A stretch of DNA of 64,000 nt, from positions 5,518,001 to 5,582,000 of the forward strand of contig CP126193.1 in NCBI GenBank assembly GCA_030272155.1. The letters run 5' to 3'. This document shows positions 31,227 to 40,904 of the stretch, piece by piece. Position 1 is the first letter of the stretch; every line of letters starts with the position of its first letter. This DNA comes from Tetradesmus obliquus. Its lineage: Eukaryota > Chlorophyta > Chlorophyceae > Sphaeropleales > Scenedesmaceae. A model generated the notes under the pieces. The model made no database searches, was not told where the DNA came from, and worked only from the letters and a program-made list of their open reading frames with translations. The translations under genes and the position numbers were made by a program.

Positions 31227-32756
31227 GTGGCTTGATTGGTCAGGCTGTGGTCTACAGCTTGTTAGTGTGTTGGCAGCTGAGAGTATCGTGCTGTATCACC
31301 TTCAATGCCGTAGCAATGGTGCCATCGGCCCCGTGCCTCCAAGCTCAAGCCTCTGAAGCTTGTGGCTGCTCATCGCGTTTGGGTTGTGGCCGGCACGACT
31401 TTGTGGCTCACGATTTTCACGATGTGTGTGTTACACGACGGGAACACAGCCCGTTTCCGAGCCAATGACAGGCTCATTGGGCAACCGCTTGATCCATCAG
31501 CCATCAGCCAGCTCATTGGTTGCGGAATTCCCGGGCAATGCCATGCCTTGCCTAGTGCAAGGCTGTGGCAGGGCAGTTTCTTTGGGGTTAGCAATGGCAG
31601 CTGCGATGGCAGAAAACTGCAGTCACACGCGCCCTGCTCTGTGTCCGCTTCGTAGCCAGCACGCATGCTGTGAAGCGGTGCTGGGTGTTAAACTGTGCTG
31701 TTTAGGTGGTGCTGGGCGACTGCTTGGCGACTGTGCGATTATCATTGCTGCGATTGATGTGATTTTGTGGGTGTTTGCAGTTTGCATGGGTATCAGCGCT
31801 TCCAATGCCTGTCAGCCGCCTTTGTATAGTGATGTTGGCTTGTGCTGGTCTGCTTGTGCCTGGGTCAAAAGAGAATTCTCTTTTGGAGAAAATGAAGGGC
31901 TAGGCTTCACACAGCGCTGACTAGTATATCGTATTGCGGGCTTCTCTGTGTGAAGGCTACAGCTACAGCATGCTGCGATGTGCTACTGTAAATTTCTGTG
32001 TGTATGTCACATAGCCTATGTGTGAGCCTGAGGCACTGTGCAGCTTGCAAGTAACACATGGTACAGCGGTTATGCCAGTGCTGTGCTGAGACGATGTAAC
32101 ACTCACAGCTGAAGCTTGCGGCATGCGGTGCCTTGGTAGCAGTTCAGTATGTCGTGACAGGGATCGGCGTGCATAATAGGGATACAACATGCATGCAGGT
32201 CACACATTGGCTTGACAGGAACTAAAGCACGTTGGACGTTGTGTTTCAGCCTGTGCAGGTGTGTAATGCCACCAGCTGGAATATGTGTACATATGGTTCT
32301 CGCTTTACAGTTACGCCGTTGTTCTTGTGTCTGGCCATGAAGCCCCCTTTGGTTGTATCCTTCTGGTGTCAGAAACCATGACCAAGTCACAAAGATGTGA
32401 TATTACAAAGTCTGAGACACATGGCAATACATCGCATTGAGCACTACAACACAAGCTTGCTCTCAACGGCCCAAGCCACGGTGAAGCATTACGTATGTGA
32501 CAAGACAAACACATGGTCATGAGCGACCACTGCTTCAAGGACGCCCAGCTGCTGCTGCTGCTGCCACTGGCAGCAATGGCATTGCTGCCACTGGCTCATG
32601 TATACCCTCCACGCGCGCCAGGAACAGTGCCGTTGGCGGCGGCAGCAGCAGTTGCTGATGTCCGCAACGCACCACCGCTCGTCTAGCATCGAATCCACTG
32701 CCACCTACCAGCACGGCTACTTTTGCTACCGCCAAGGCGCCACCGCCGCTGCTGCT
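31227..32756. other. Convergent intergenic region
   Basis: This is the shared 3' flank of the GNAT gene (+) and UTP4 (-). It contains a perfect 20-base palindrome at 31866-31885 (CAAAAGAGAATTCTCTTTTG) and a looser inverted pair around 31912-31961. A TTACA at 32305-32309 reads TGTAA on the minus strand and could end the UTP4 transcript. The open frame near 31360-31920 has no family-like content. Confidence 0.5.
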
Positions 32757-33462
32757 GCCTACGTGCCGTACAGGTGCCTGTACAGCGGCGGCAGCAGCGT
32801 CTGCAGCTGCTCGCCCCGCCCACGGCCGCCGTCACAGCCAAGATGTATGCCTGAGAGCTGCTGCTGTCTGAATGCCCTGCCGGTGCCTTACTGGTGCCTG
32901 AACAGCGGCGGCAGCAGTGGCTGCACACGCTGCTGCCACACCAATGCTGATGCTGCTTAGGTGCCATACCTATGCCTGTACAGCGGCGGCAGCAGCGTCT
33001 GCAGCTGCTCCGCCCACGGCTTCTCCAGCAGTAGCGCCTCACTGCTGCTGGTGTTGCTGCAGCAGCATTCGCAGCCGCCGCTGCTGCCGCTGCTGGCAGC
33101 GCTGTTTGGGCAGCAGCAGCGGCTGCAGGTGTGCACACCGCGTAGCATCCAGGCAGCTGTCGCCAAGCGGCATCACTCCTGCTGTCTCCAGTCCTGCTGC
33201 TGCTGCTGCCTACGTGCCGTACCTATGCCTGTACAGCGGCGGCAGCAGCGTCTGCAGCTGCTCCGCCCACGGCTTCTCCAGCAGTGGCGCCTTACTGCTG
33301 CTGGTGTTGCTGCAGCAGCAATCGCAGCCGCCGCTGCTGCCGCTGCTGGCAGCGCTGTTTGGGCAGCAGCAGCGGCTGCAGGCGTGCACACCGCGTAGCA
33401 TCCAGGCAGCTGTCGCCAAGCGGCATCACTCCTGCTGTCTCTAGTCCAGCTGCTGCTGCTGC
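32757..33462 (-). repeat. Tandem copies of the UTP4 coding tail
   Basis: The last codons of UTP4 (LEKPWAEQLQTLLPPLYRHR, YGT, stop) are repeated 3' of the working stop. Two long copies are spaced by about 252 bp, with tails near 33214-33295 and 32961-33040. A shorter one lies near 32764-32800 (ending RHLYGT, stop) and a degraded one near 32880-32925. Stops vary (TAG or TAA) but each well-preserved copy has one at the same position. Units also carry a shared segment coding for LQPLLLPKQRCQ-like sequence. Confidence 0.88.
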
Positions 33463-36400
33463 CTACGTGCCGTACCTATGCCTGTACAGCGGCGGCAGCA
33501 GCGTCTGCAGCTGCTCCGCCCACGGCTTCTCCAGCAGCAGCGCCTCACTCGCGCTGGTGTGCCCCAGCAGCAGGCAGCTGTGCTGCAGCTTCAGCAGCCG
33601 GCCATTCCTGCCCAGCTCACTGCAGGCCTCTGGCTTCGACAGAGCTGCATTCCTCTTTGTGCGGGGCTGCTTTGTATCAGGCTTGTGAAGGGACAGGCCT
33701 GCAGCCATGTCTATGTGGCATAGCCCGCCAGCCGAATGCACCAGCAGCGACAGCGGCTCTGCAGGGGTGGGCCGGAAAGACAGGCCCTGGATGCTTCCTG
33801 GCAGCTGCTGCAGCAACTCCGCAAGCGCTGCGTGGTTCTTCAGCGTCCACTGCGTAGGCATGCCAGTTTCTGCGCTGTATGCAGTGACTGCGTTCGCGGC
33901 AGTACCCACAGCAATGAACTTGCTGTTTGGGCTGAATGCGAGTGCAGTGATTGGCGCTGGCTCCCCAACTAGGGTTAGCCGGCCGCGCGGCTGCAGCTGC
34001 GGTACAGATAGCAGCTCTACTCCCGCTGCTGTTGCAACAGCCAGCACGTGACCGCTGGGTGCCACTGCCATCATACTGACTGCAGGCATATACACTGCCG
34101 AGCCTGCACACCAGGACTGCTGCGGCGCCTGACCCTGCTGCTGCTGCTGCTGCTCCTGGGAGCCAGATGCTGCTGCTGCTGCTGCCCGTTTGCCTGTGGT
34201 GCTGCTGCTGCCTCCGCCGCTTGAAAGTGACAGCTGCAGCGAGGCAGCAACCTCCCCGCTGCTAGCATCCACTGCCAGCACACGGCCGCTGCCAGTGGCA
34301 GCAAACAGCAGCTGCCCATTGCTGCTGAATGCACAGCACACCACAGGCGTATCCAGTTTGACGCTGACCTTGACTGTCTGAACTGCCAGTGCCCCTGCTG
34401 CTGCATCTGCGGCATCCTCACCATCATCACCGTCTGCTGCTGCTGCTGCTACAAGCCTGAAGAGGCGCAGCCGGCCCCTGTCCGCTGCTGCTACTGCCGA
34501 GCCGTCAGGCGACAGCGCTGCTGCGGCGATGTGGCTGCTGCTGCGTGTGGTGATGCTGGCCAGTTGGCTAGGCAGTGCTGCGAGGTCCCAGTGGTCTCCC
34601 TCAAAGTGCTTGGCAGCGCCTGCAGGAATGACAGCGCAGCGACACACACAGAGCATGAAAGGCAACAAATACCACTTGCTGCTATGCGTCAATAACGCCC
34701 CTGCAGCCAGCACTAACAGCGTGCTGCGCAGCAACCTTGCTTCACTCTGTGTCACCTGCTGCGTCGCTGCCTCCCAGCGCCTGGCTCCTCGCAGCCCTCC
34801 CCAGCTGCCACACGCACAGCCTGCTGTTTCCAAGTATCACAGGACTTTCATGCTCACATGCCGCATCCCCACCAGCAAGTGCCTCCTGCGGCCCTGCCCA
34901 GCTGCCACGAGCACAGCCTGCTGTGCAGCAGCCTTTCTTTCTCAAGGTGTCTCAGGTTTTCTCACCTGCTGCATCTCCACCAGCCAATGCCTGACTCCTC
35001 ACGGCTCTCCCCAGCTGCCACAGGCTGAGGGTCCTGCCCTGCACATGCAGCAGCAGCGCCGGCGCCAGCCCAGCCGCCAGCTGCAGCAGCGGCCGCTGCG
35101 GGCTCTTGCTCTGCCTTGTTGGGTGCTCTTTCAGGAACCTCTCCAAGCTATACAGTACCAACTGGCCATCATTGCCTCCACTGAGCAGCAGCGGATCGCT
35201 GTCAGGCCGCAGCAGCGGCGTGAGGCTGCGCACGTCGTGCGTGTGGGGCTGCTTGCGGTCCAAGAAGACCCAGTGGGGCGCGCCGGTGGCCTTGTCAGGC
35301 ACCAAGTGAAACAGCGCCACCTGCACAAGTCAAAGACAGTTCACATGGACATGTGTTGGGCCACGGAATGTGTTGCAGGCAAAAAGGAATCAGCGGCAAA
35401 CAGCAAGCCCACCCACCCACCCGCGGGTCCATGCCCTGCTGAGCCACCCGCCATCCCTTTTCAGCGACACACACACAAGCCGCATTGCAAAACACACCAG
35501 CCACACGACACATTGCAGCAAACCCCACTCACCCGCGGGTCCACGCCTGATGCCCACACACTGGCTCCATCAGGGCTCGCTGCTACTGCCAGCACGTCAG
35601 CCGCAAACTGCTGGTGCCGCGCCAGCAACGTGCCAAAGCGGCCGTCCCAGAACTGCACCGCGCCGTCACCGTCCCCGCTGACAATGGTGCCGTCGCGCAG
35701 CACTGTGAGGGACCACACGCAGGGCGGCGCGGCGCTGCTGGTGCCGACAGTGATGCGCTGGCGCTCCGTGCCTGCAAGGCAACAGCAGCAGCAGCAGCAG
35801 GCGTGTGAGATTCACACAGGAAGTTTCAACGCCGAACAATCAACTTGGCTCCTAACAACCTATTACTAGCTGCTTGTGTATCGTAACATGGGCTGCTGCT
35901 GGCGGCATCCCTGCGGCACACAGCAACTGCAGTGTCACTGACCCCCAAACATCCACAATCCTACTCTGCCTCATGCGCACACTACATCTGCCACACGTCC
36001 TGCAGCCACGCACCTCACTGCACATCCCAGCAGTGGATGCAGCCGTCGCTACAACCAATGCTGCCTGAACTGCACACTGCCTGTCCCACACCTGCTGCTG
36101 CTGCTACGCCACCACCCACCCACCCCGCGCACCTCGCTGCACGTCCCAGCAGTAGATGCCGTCGCTGCCGCCACTAATGATGCCGCAGTGCAGTGACACT
36201 GTCTCCCACAAACCCCAAAACCTTACCCTGCCTCCAGGGCGCACTCCCTCCACACTCGCACCCCGCCCACCTCGCTGCACATCCCAGCAGTGGATGCAGC
36301 CGTCGCTGCCGCCACTGACGATGCAGTGTCACTGTCCCACACAACCCCATGATCCCACACTGCAAACCCCTCTACACTCGCACCCCACGTACCTCGCTGC

Positions 36401-37115
36401 ACGTCCCAGCAGTGGATGCAGCCGTCGCTGCCGCCGCTGACAATGCTGCGCCCATCCGGGTGCCACGCCAGCGCCAGCACATTGCCTTCAACTCTTGGCA
36501 GCGACTTGACATACTCTGCGCCCGCCACTGCTCCATGCACCGCAAACAGCTTGACACTGCCGTCGCCGCACGCTGCTGCCAGCTGCGTAACAACCCCTGC
36601 TGCTGCAGGTGCTGGCCGCATGCACCAGATGGCCCCTCCAAAGGAGTCTGTGGCGGCTATGGGTTGCAGTTGCTGGCATGAGAGCTCCAGCAGTGAGCCG
36701 TCCAGAGTTGAGGCGAAGAGGCGCCAGTGGGCGTCACCGGGGGCCCGGGCCCAAGCTATGCTGCTGATCTCGCTGCCATCAGAGCCAGGGATGCGCTGCA
36801 GGTGAGGTGCGGCAGTATGAAATGAGACAGATGGCAGGTGACGGCAGACAAACCGGGTGTGTCTGTTAGGTGGGGGTGTCAGGCTAGCCAGGGGCATGTG
36901 CACACATACTATGATGTTCAGCTAAAGCCTGGCAGCCAGGGATGCGCGGCGGGTGAATGCAACGCTAAGAGATACTGAAGACAGGTGCACTGTCAGGTGC
37001 GCATGCCAGGCTAGAGAGATGCATGTGGAGCTACACAGTGATACGGCATCTGCTGCGAGCATGATGGCCAGGCAAGCCTGTGGGTGTGCTGCTAAGCAAC
37101 AACTGCAGCAACATG

Positions 37116-37149
<34 letters not shown>

Positions 37150-37402
37150 CTGTGCAGTCGCATCAAGTGCCAAACTCTGCCAGGCCACTCACCGCCAGGC
37201 AGTTGAACAGCGCACCATCGAACACCTCCACCTTGCCATCATCATAGCCAGCAGCAAACACTGAGCCATCGGGGCAGGCTGCTATGCAGGTGACTGCCGC
37301 CACATGCCAGGGCACAAGCTTGCTGGAAGCCCGCACTCTGTGCAGCACTGTCAAGCCATGTGCATCAGGTACGTCTGCAGCGGCCTCTCGGGGCCGCTTC
37401 AT
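33463..37402 (-). CDS. UTP4: U3 snoRNP / SSU processome subunit UTP4 (Cirhin)
   Basis: Five exons close to 787 residues: 37193-37402, 36393-36795, 35533-35771, 34966-35320 and 33463-34619. UTP4 is a double WD40-propeller protein of the t-UTP complex, needed for pre-18S rRNA transcription and cleavage in the nucleolus. The basic start MKRPREAA is followed by VTCIAACPDGSVFAAGYDDG, LALAWHPDGRSIVSGGSDGC (with HCWD), SLTVLRDGTIVSGDGDGAVQ (with FWD), and later AAAALSPDGSAVAAADRGRL and ITALAFSPNSKFIAVGTAAN, typical propeller blades. The protein ends in YRHRYGT, like the RYGT/KFGT ending of plant and animal UTP4. The ATG at 37402 is the only in-frame ATG before the first blade. It faces FKBP19 head to head. 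Three of its exons and its tail have tandem echoes. Confidence 0.92.
34745..34915 (-). repeat. Two donor-side copies of UTP4 exon 4
   Basis: The end of exon 4 (SLWQLGRAVRSQALAGGDAAG, donor at 34966/34965) is mirrored at about 34753-34830 and 34857-34915 in the downstream intron. The farther copy reads VWQLGRAARSQALGGSDAAG, and the nearer is VAGQGRRRHLLVGMRH in its shifted frame with the same layout. Both keep GTGA-type donors. Confidence 0.85.
35415..35440 (-). repeat. Short donor-side copy of UTP4 exon 3
   Basis: The end of exon 3 (GVDPR with its donor at 35533/35532) recurs about 115 bp further into intron 3 as GMDPRVGG with a GTGGGTGGGTGG donor-like run. Confidence 0.65.
36004..36335 (-). 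repeat. Three donor-side copies of UTP4 exon 2
   Basis: The exon 2 end (GGSDGCIHCWDVQRG, donor at 36393/36392) recurs at about 36270-36320, 36132-36180 and 36010-36060. All keep a GT donor after CAG-CGA-G (the farthest has TGA for CGA). Changes are graded: one silent change in the nearest, an in-frame codon loss and His-to-Tyr in the second, more in the third. Intron words (CCCACACAACCCC) are co-duplicated. Confidence 0.9.
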
Positions 37403-37851
37403 GAGGTTCCTGACTTCAAGTTGTGTTATAGAGCTACGGAACCAGCACCGCAATACGCCAAAGCCGCAGCAGTCACAGTGTCTGCTGTCACAGTTGAAGA
37501 ATTCGGCTGAGTGAGTTTATCAACTATAACGTAAACCAGGAAACGAGAATCACTCGTAAGTAAAGCAACTACGAGCCCAGCAGCTGATAAACTGGTTGTC
37601 AAGGAGCAGGAGAGGGGCGGGCGGGACATGTTACGAACAGGGGTTGCAGAAGTTGAATTTTATCGGCTTTAGACATGCCTGAAGCTTCAATCCAACCATT
37701 CGTTGCATTCAATGCACCAGTAGACGCTGAAGGCGTTGTCAGCAGTGAACACGCCCACGCCAGGGCTTCCGTGCCGTGAAAATCCACCTTTTGAGGCAGC
37801 ATAAGCCCGCACCACTGATCATGCTGCTGCAGAGAGCGCCTTTTTCTTCAG
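37403..37851. promoter_or_regulatory. Divergent promoter region of UTP4 and FKBP19
   Basis: The stretch separates the UTP4 ATG (37402, minus) from the first supported FKBP19 exon. It must hold both promoters and also the unlocated first FKBP19 exon with its ATG. A pyrimidine-rich acceptor (CTTTTTCTTCAG) ends at 37851. Confidence 0.5.
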
Positions 37852-40029
37852 GCTGCAAGCAGGGGTAAGAGGCACTCCGGTGCAGCAGCAGCAGAGCAGG
37901 TGCCACGTCTGCACTCAGGCACTCCATCACTTCGGCCCTCTGCTGCACTTGAATGCAGGAAGCAGCAGAATAGTAGACTAGCAGCCAATGTGCGGGTGCA
38001 AGCAGGCCGGCGGGAGTCTCTGGCAGCTGGACTGGTGCTGCTGCCTGCACTCGCCAACTTGCAGCCTGCTGCAGCAGCAGAAGACTCTGAACGGTCAAAG
38101 TATGAGCCAATGGAGGCCCTGAGGGGCAAGGACTATGGCAAGCCAAGGATGACGTAAGCAGCAGTGGTGGTGTGCTAGAGCATCAGCTGCACAGCTGCTT
38201 GCTCAACAGTAAAGCGGAAAGTGCATCGCGCCCAGTGCTGCACGATGTGCCTGCATTGCAAGGCATAAGGATGTAATGATATCTGCATCATGTCTGGTTT
38301 GCGCACAGCATCTGTTGTCTATGGCGTCATGGTCTTGCTTCTTGTGCATAGAGCTGTAACTTTTTGCCACAGAAGCGCTGAGATCAAGCAGCAGCTGCAT
38401 GCAGGGCATGCATCGACAATGTGTACTCACCCACATGCTCATGCTGCAACAGCTTCTGTCCAAGCCGCATATTCACCACAGTGCTCCTGTGTTGTGCCAT
38501 GTGCAGCTACCCAGACTATGAGATGACACCAAGTGGGCTGCAGTACAAAGGTGTGCAGGCACGCAGCCTGATGCATCAGTTGCCAGCAATGCCTGCAGTG
38601 CGCTAGTGCAGCTGCCGCATCAGCTGTTGACAGCCTGGAAATTGTGCAGCACGCCAGTACAGCAGCTGCATGCCTGCTGCAGATGATGTAGCAGGACAAC
38701 AGCGAGCAGTGCAGCAGCAGATTGGTGGCATGCTGCCGCAATGAGCAGTGCTGCGGTGGTGGTTGGAACAACTGCCGGCACATGCTTTGTTAGCTTCAAC
38801 AGCAATGCTGCCACGTTTGGTGCTGTTGTTCCTGTTCTTCATCGTGCACGCTTTTTCTTGGTAAAGTGGTCTACTCAGACAGGGAAACATGCTGCGTGTA
38901 CGGCCTTGCTTGGGCTGTTGGTCAATGTCACTACGTTTAACCACCACAGCGTACACAACACACATGTGCGCGGTTGATGTTGCTGTGCAGACATGCGGGA
39001 AGGCACAGGCGAGGTGCCGCGAGAGGGAGACACGCTGCTGGTTGACTGGGATGGATACACAATAGGTGACACTGCACGGCAAAGCTCTACTTGCAGCAGC
39101 AGCAGCAGCAGTAGCGCATGTAGGACACACTGCTGATAACTGGGACAGCTATAGGTGACGCTGTGTGCTTGGCAGCAAGGCGCCAGCAGCCCACAGCAGC
39201 AGCAGCAGCACCAAAACAGCACCGCAGCGTGCATGCTCTTGCCATGTTGATAGCAGTGCATGGCGGCGCTGCTGCGCAACTGAGGCCTCCAGGAGACCTG
39301 CATGCTTGTGTGGGTGTGTGCACGCCTGCAGCAGCAGCATGTCAGCAACATTGTGGCCGGTCCTTTGCAGTGTGCTTGCTGCTACGGCGTCTCTGCAACG
39401 CTGTGCGTGTCCGTCACTCAACCCTTACTTGACAACTGCTGCACTGCATGCTCGGTGGTTGTGTGCAACTGTTTTGCGTGCAGGCTACTATGGGCGGCCG
39501 TTTGAGGCACGCAACAAGGTGAGCTGGCCGCCCTCGGCGCACAATTGCCACAGATGTGCATTTTGATTGCTTAGCTGTGGCAGACATTTGGAGTGCGGAT
39601 GCGCATTTGCAATGCTGGTGCACCCGTGTGCCGTCCGCCGCATATACACTGATTCAAGCTCGTTGATGCGTGATGTGACGTGGATTGACCGCCGCTGCTG
39701 CTGCTGCTGCTGCAGCCCAAGGGCAGCAGCTTTGAGGGCAATGACAAGGACTTCTACCGCTTCGTGCTGGGCCAGCACAGCGTCATTCCCGCCTTTGAGG
39801 AGGCGGTTGCAACAATGAAGGTGCGGGCATGCGTTGCTCTTTGCTCTGTGAACAAGCACCAGGTCTGCGGTTAGTGCCAAGTGGGAGCTGCGTTTGTTGT
39901 TGCTGCCTTATCCTGCAGGATTTTTATCCTGCAGGACTTTAGAATTGCCCCGCAACCACTCACGCAGCTACTGTCCATGCAACATGGTGGCGTCATGTGT
40001 CACTTCTTCTTGCAGCTGTTTCACATCGG

Positions 40030-40066
<37 letters not shown>

Positions 40067-40634
40067 TTGGCGGCATCCGCCGCATCGTGGTGCCAGTCGA
40101 GCTGGGCTACCCCGACAATGACTACAAGAAGCAGGGGCCCAAGCCCACCACATTTGCGGTGAGCTGCGCAGGCCTAGTGCGCTGCTTCAGCTAGCTGTGC
40201 GAGTTGTGGTGCTGTTATTGCTGACAGAAGCAGCACTGCTGGCACATGCTCGAGCATCGTACACATGTTTCTGGGACAGACATGGCTGTAGGTTTCAACA
40301 TTCGCTGTTGACCATTGCTGGACACACTGCTCCAACCATGCCAGTACAGTCAGAGTTTGGCAGACACCAGAGTCCAACCTGCTGGCAGCGTCTCCCCAAA
40401 TCTGAATTCACTGTTGTCATGCTGTCTTCGCGGTGGTGGCTGCTGCGTGCCAGGGTATGCGCGCTGTGGGCTTGTGCTAACATCTGCTGATGTCAACTGT
40501 GTTGCTTGCTGCCTCTGCAATGCTGCAATGCTGCGTGCCAGGGTGAGCGTGCGCTGAGCTTTGTGCTGGGCAACCAGGGCATGATTGACAAGACGCTGCT
40601 CTTCGACATCGAGCTGATGCGCATCCTCAAGTGA
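37852..40634 (+). CDS. FKBP19: FKBP19-like peptidyl-prolyl isomerase of the thylakoid lumen (5' exon not located)
   Basis: Supported exons: 37852-38153, 38507-38550, 38991-39065, 39484-39518, 39716-39820, 40066-40158 and 40542-40634. The first carries the end of a plastid transit peptide, then AGRRESLAAGLVLLPALA and AAAAED, a twin-arginine lumenal signal. KDYGKPRM/TYPDYEMTPSGLQYK, DTLLVDWDGYTI, GYYGRPFEARNK, VIPAFEEAV, GGIRRIVVPVELGYPDND and FVLGNQGMIDKTLLFDIELM match plant FKBP19 almost residue for residue. FKBP folds usually catalyse prolyl isomerisation; several lumenal FKBPs lack activity, and I cannot judge that here. No in-frame ATG exists in the first listed exon, so a further exon in 37403-37840 is needed. 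Exon 4, exon 8 and the coding tail have echo copies. Confidence 0.9.
39126..39165 (+). repeat. Donor-side copy of FKBP19 exon 4
   Basis: CACTGCTGATAACTGGGACAGCTATAGGTGACGCTG mirrors the exon 4 end (LLVDWDGYTI with GTGACACTG donor at 39066) about 95 bp downstream. The copy has several substitutions, but the ATAGGTGAC junction is kept. Confidence 0.7.
40437..40482 (+). repeat. Acceptor-side copy of FKBP19 exon 8
   Basis: TGCTGCGTGCCAGGGTATGC and the following GGGCTTGTGCT resemble the exon 8 acceptor and start (TGCTGCGTGCCAGGGTGAGC, then GCTTTGTGCTGGG) 100 bp upstream of the working site at 40541. Confidence 0.75.
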
Positions 40635-40667
40635 TGCAGCAGCAGCAGCAATAGCAACAGCAGTACC

Positions 40668-40790
40668 TTGGACATCGAGCGAGTGCGCATCTCAAGTGAT
40701 GCCATGGCGGTAGCAGCAGCAGCAGCGGCGGCCGCAGCAGCGCTGCAGGACGTTGGGCTGGTGCGCACCCTGAAGTGACGCAGCGTGCGG
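40668..40790 (+). repeat. Two copies of the FKBP19 coding tail
   Basis: After the stop at 40632-40634 the tail (FDIELMRILK, TGA) is echoed as GACATCGAGCGAGTGCGCAT with TCAAGTGA (40672-40696), and as TTGGGCTGGTGCGCACCCTG with AAGTGA (40753-40779). A GCGCTGCAGGACGTTG word occurs at 40741 and again near 40796. Confidence 0.8.
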
Positions 40791-40899
40791 CAGCAGCGCT
40801 GCAGGACGTTGCGGTGGCGCTGAGAGGGCAGACATGTGGTGCCCAGCGCAACTGAAGTGGCTCAGCCCCGCTTGGCAGCCAGGTGGCCCACTGTTGCTC

Positions 40900-40904
40900 T
40901 GTAA
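40900..40904 (+). terminator. Probable FKBP19 polyadenylation word TGTAA
   Basis: TGTAA occurs 266 bases after the FKBP19 stop. If used, the tail copies lie inside the 3' UTR. Confidence 0.5.

Noticed and set aside
31360-31920. 186-residue open frame between GNAT gene and UTP4
   Set aside because: No family resemblance and no splice partners; content looks like non-coding sequence.
37403-37453. Upstream extension of UTP4
   Set aside because: The extra codons would start at TTG; the first ATG is at 37402 and gives a normal basic N-terminus.
1111-40790. Explaining all exon copies as haplotypes stacked by the assembler
   Set aside because: Stacked alleles should give whole-locus duplicates, not short pieces limited to one side of an exon with graded divergence; still worth excluding with raw reads.
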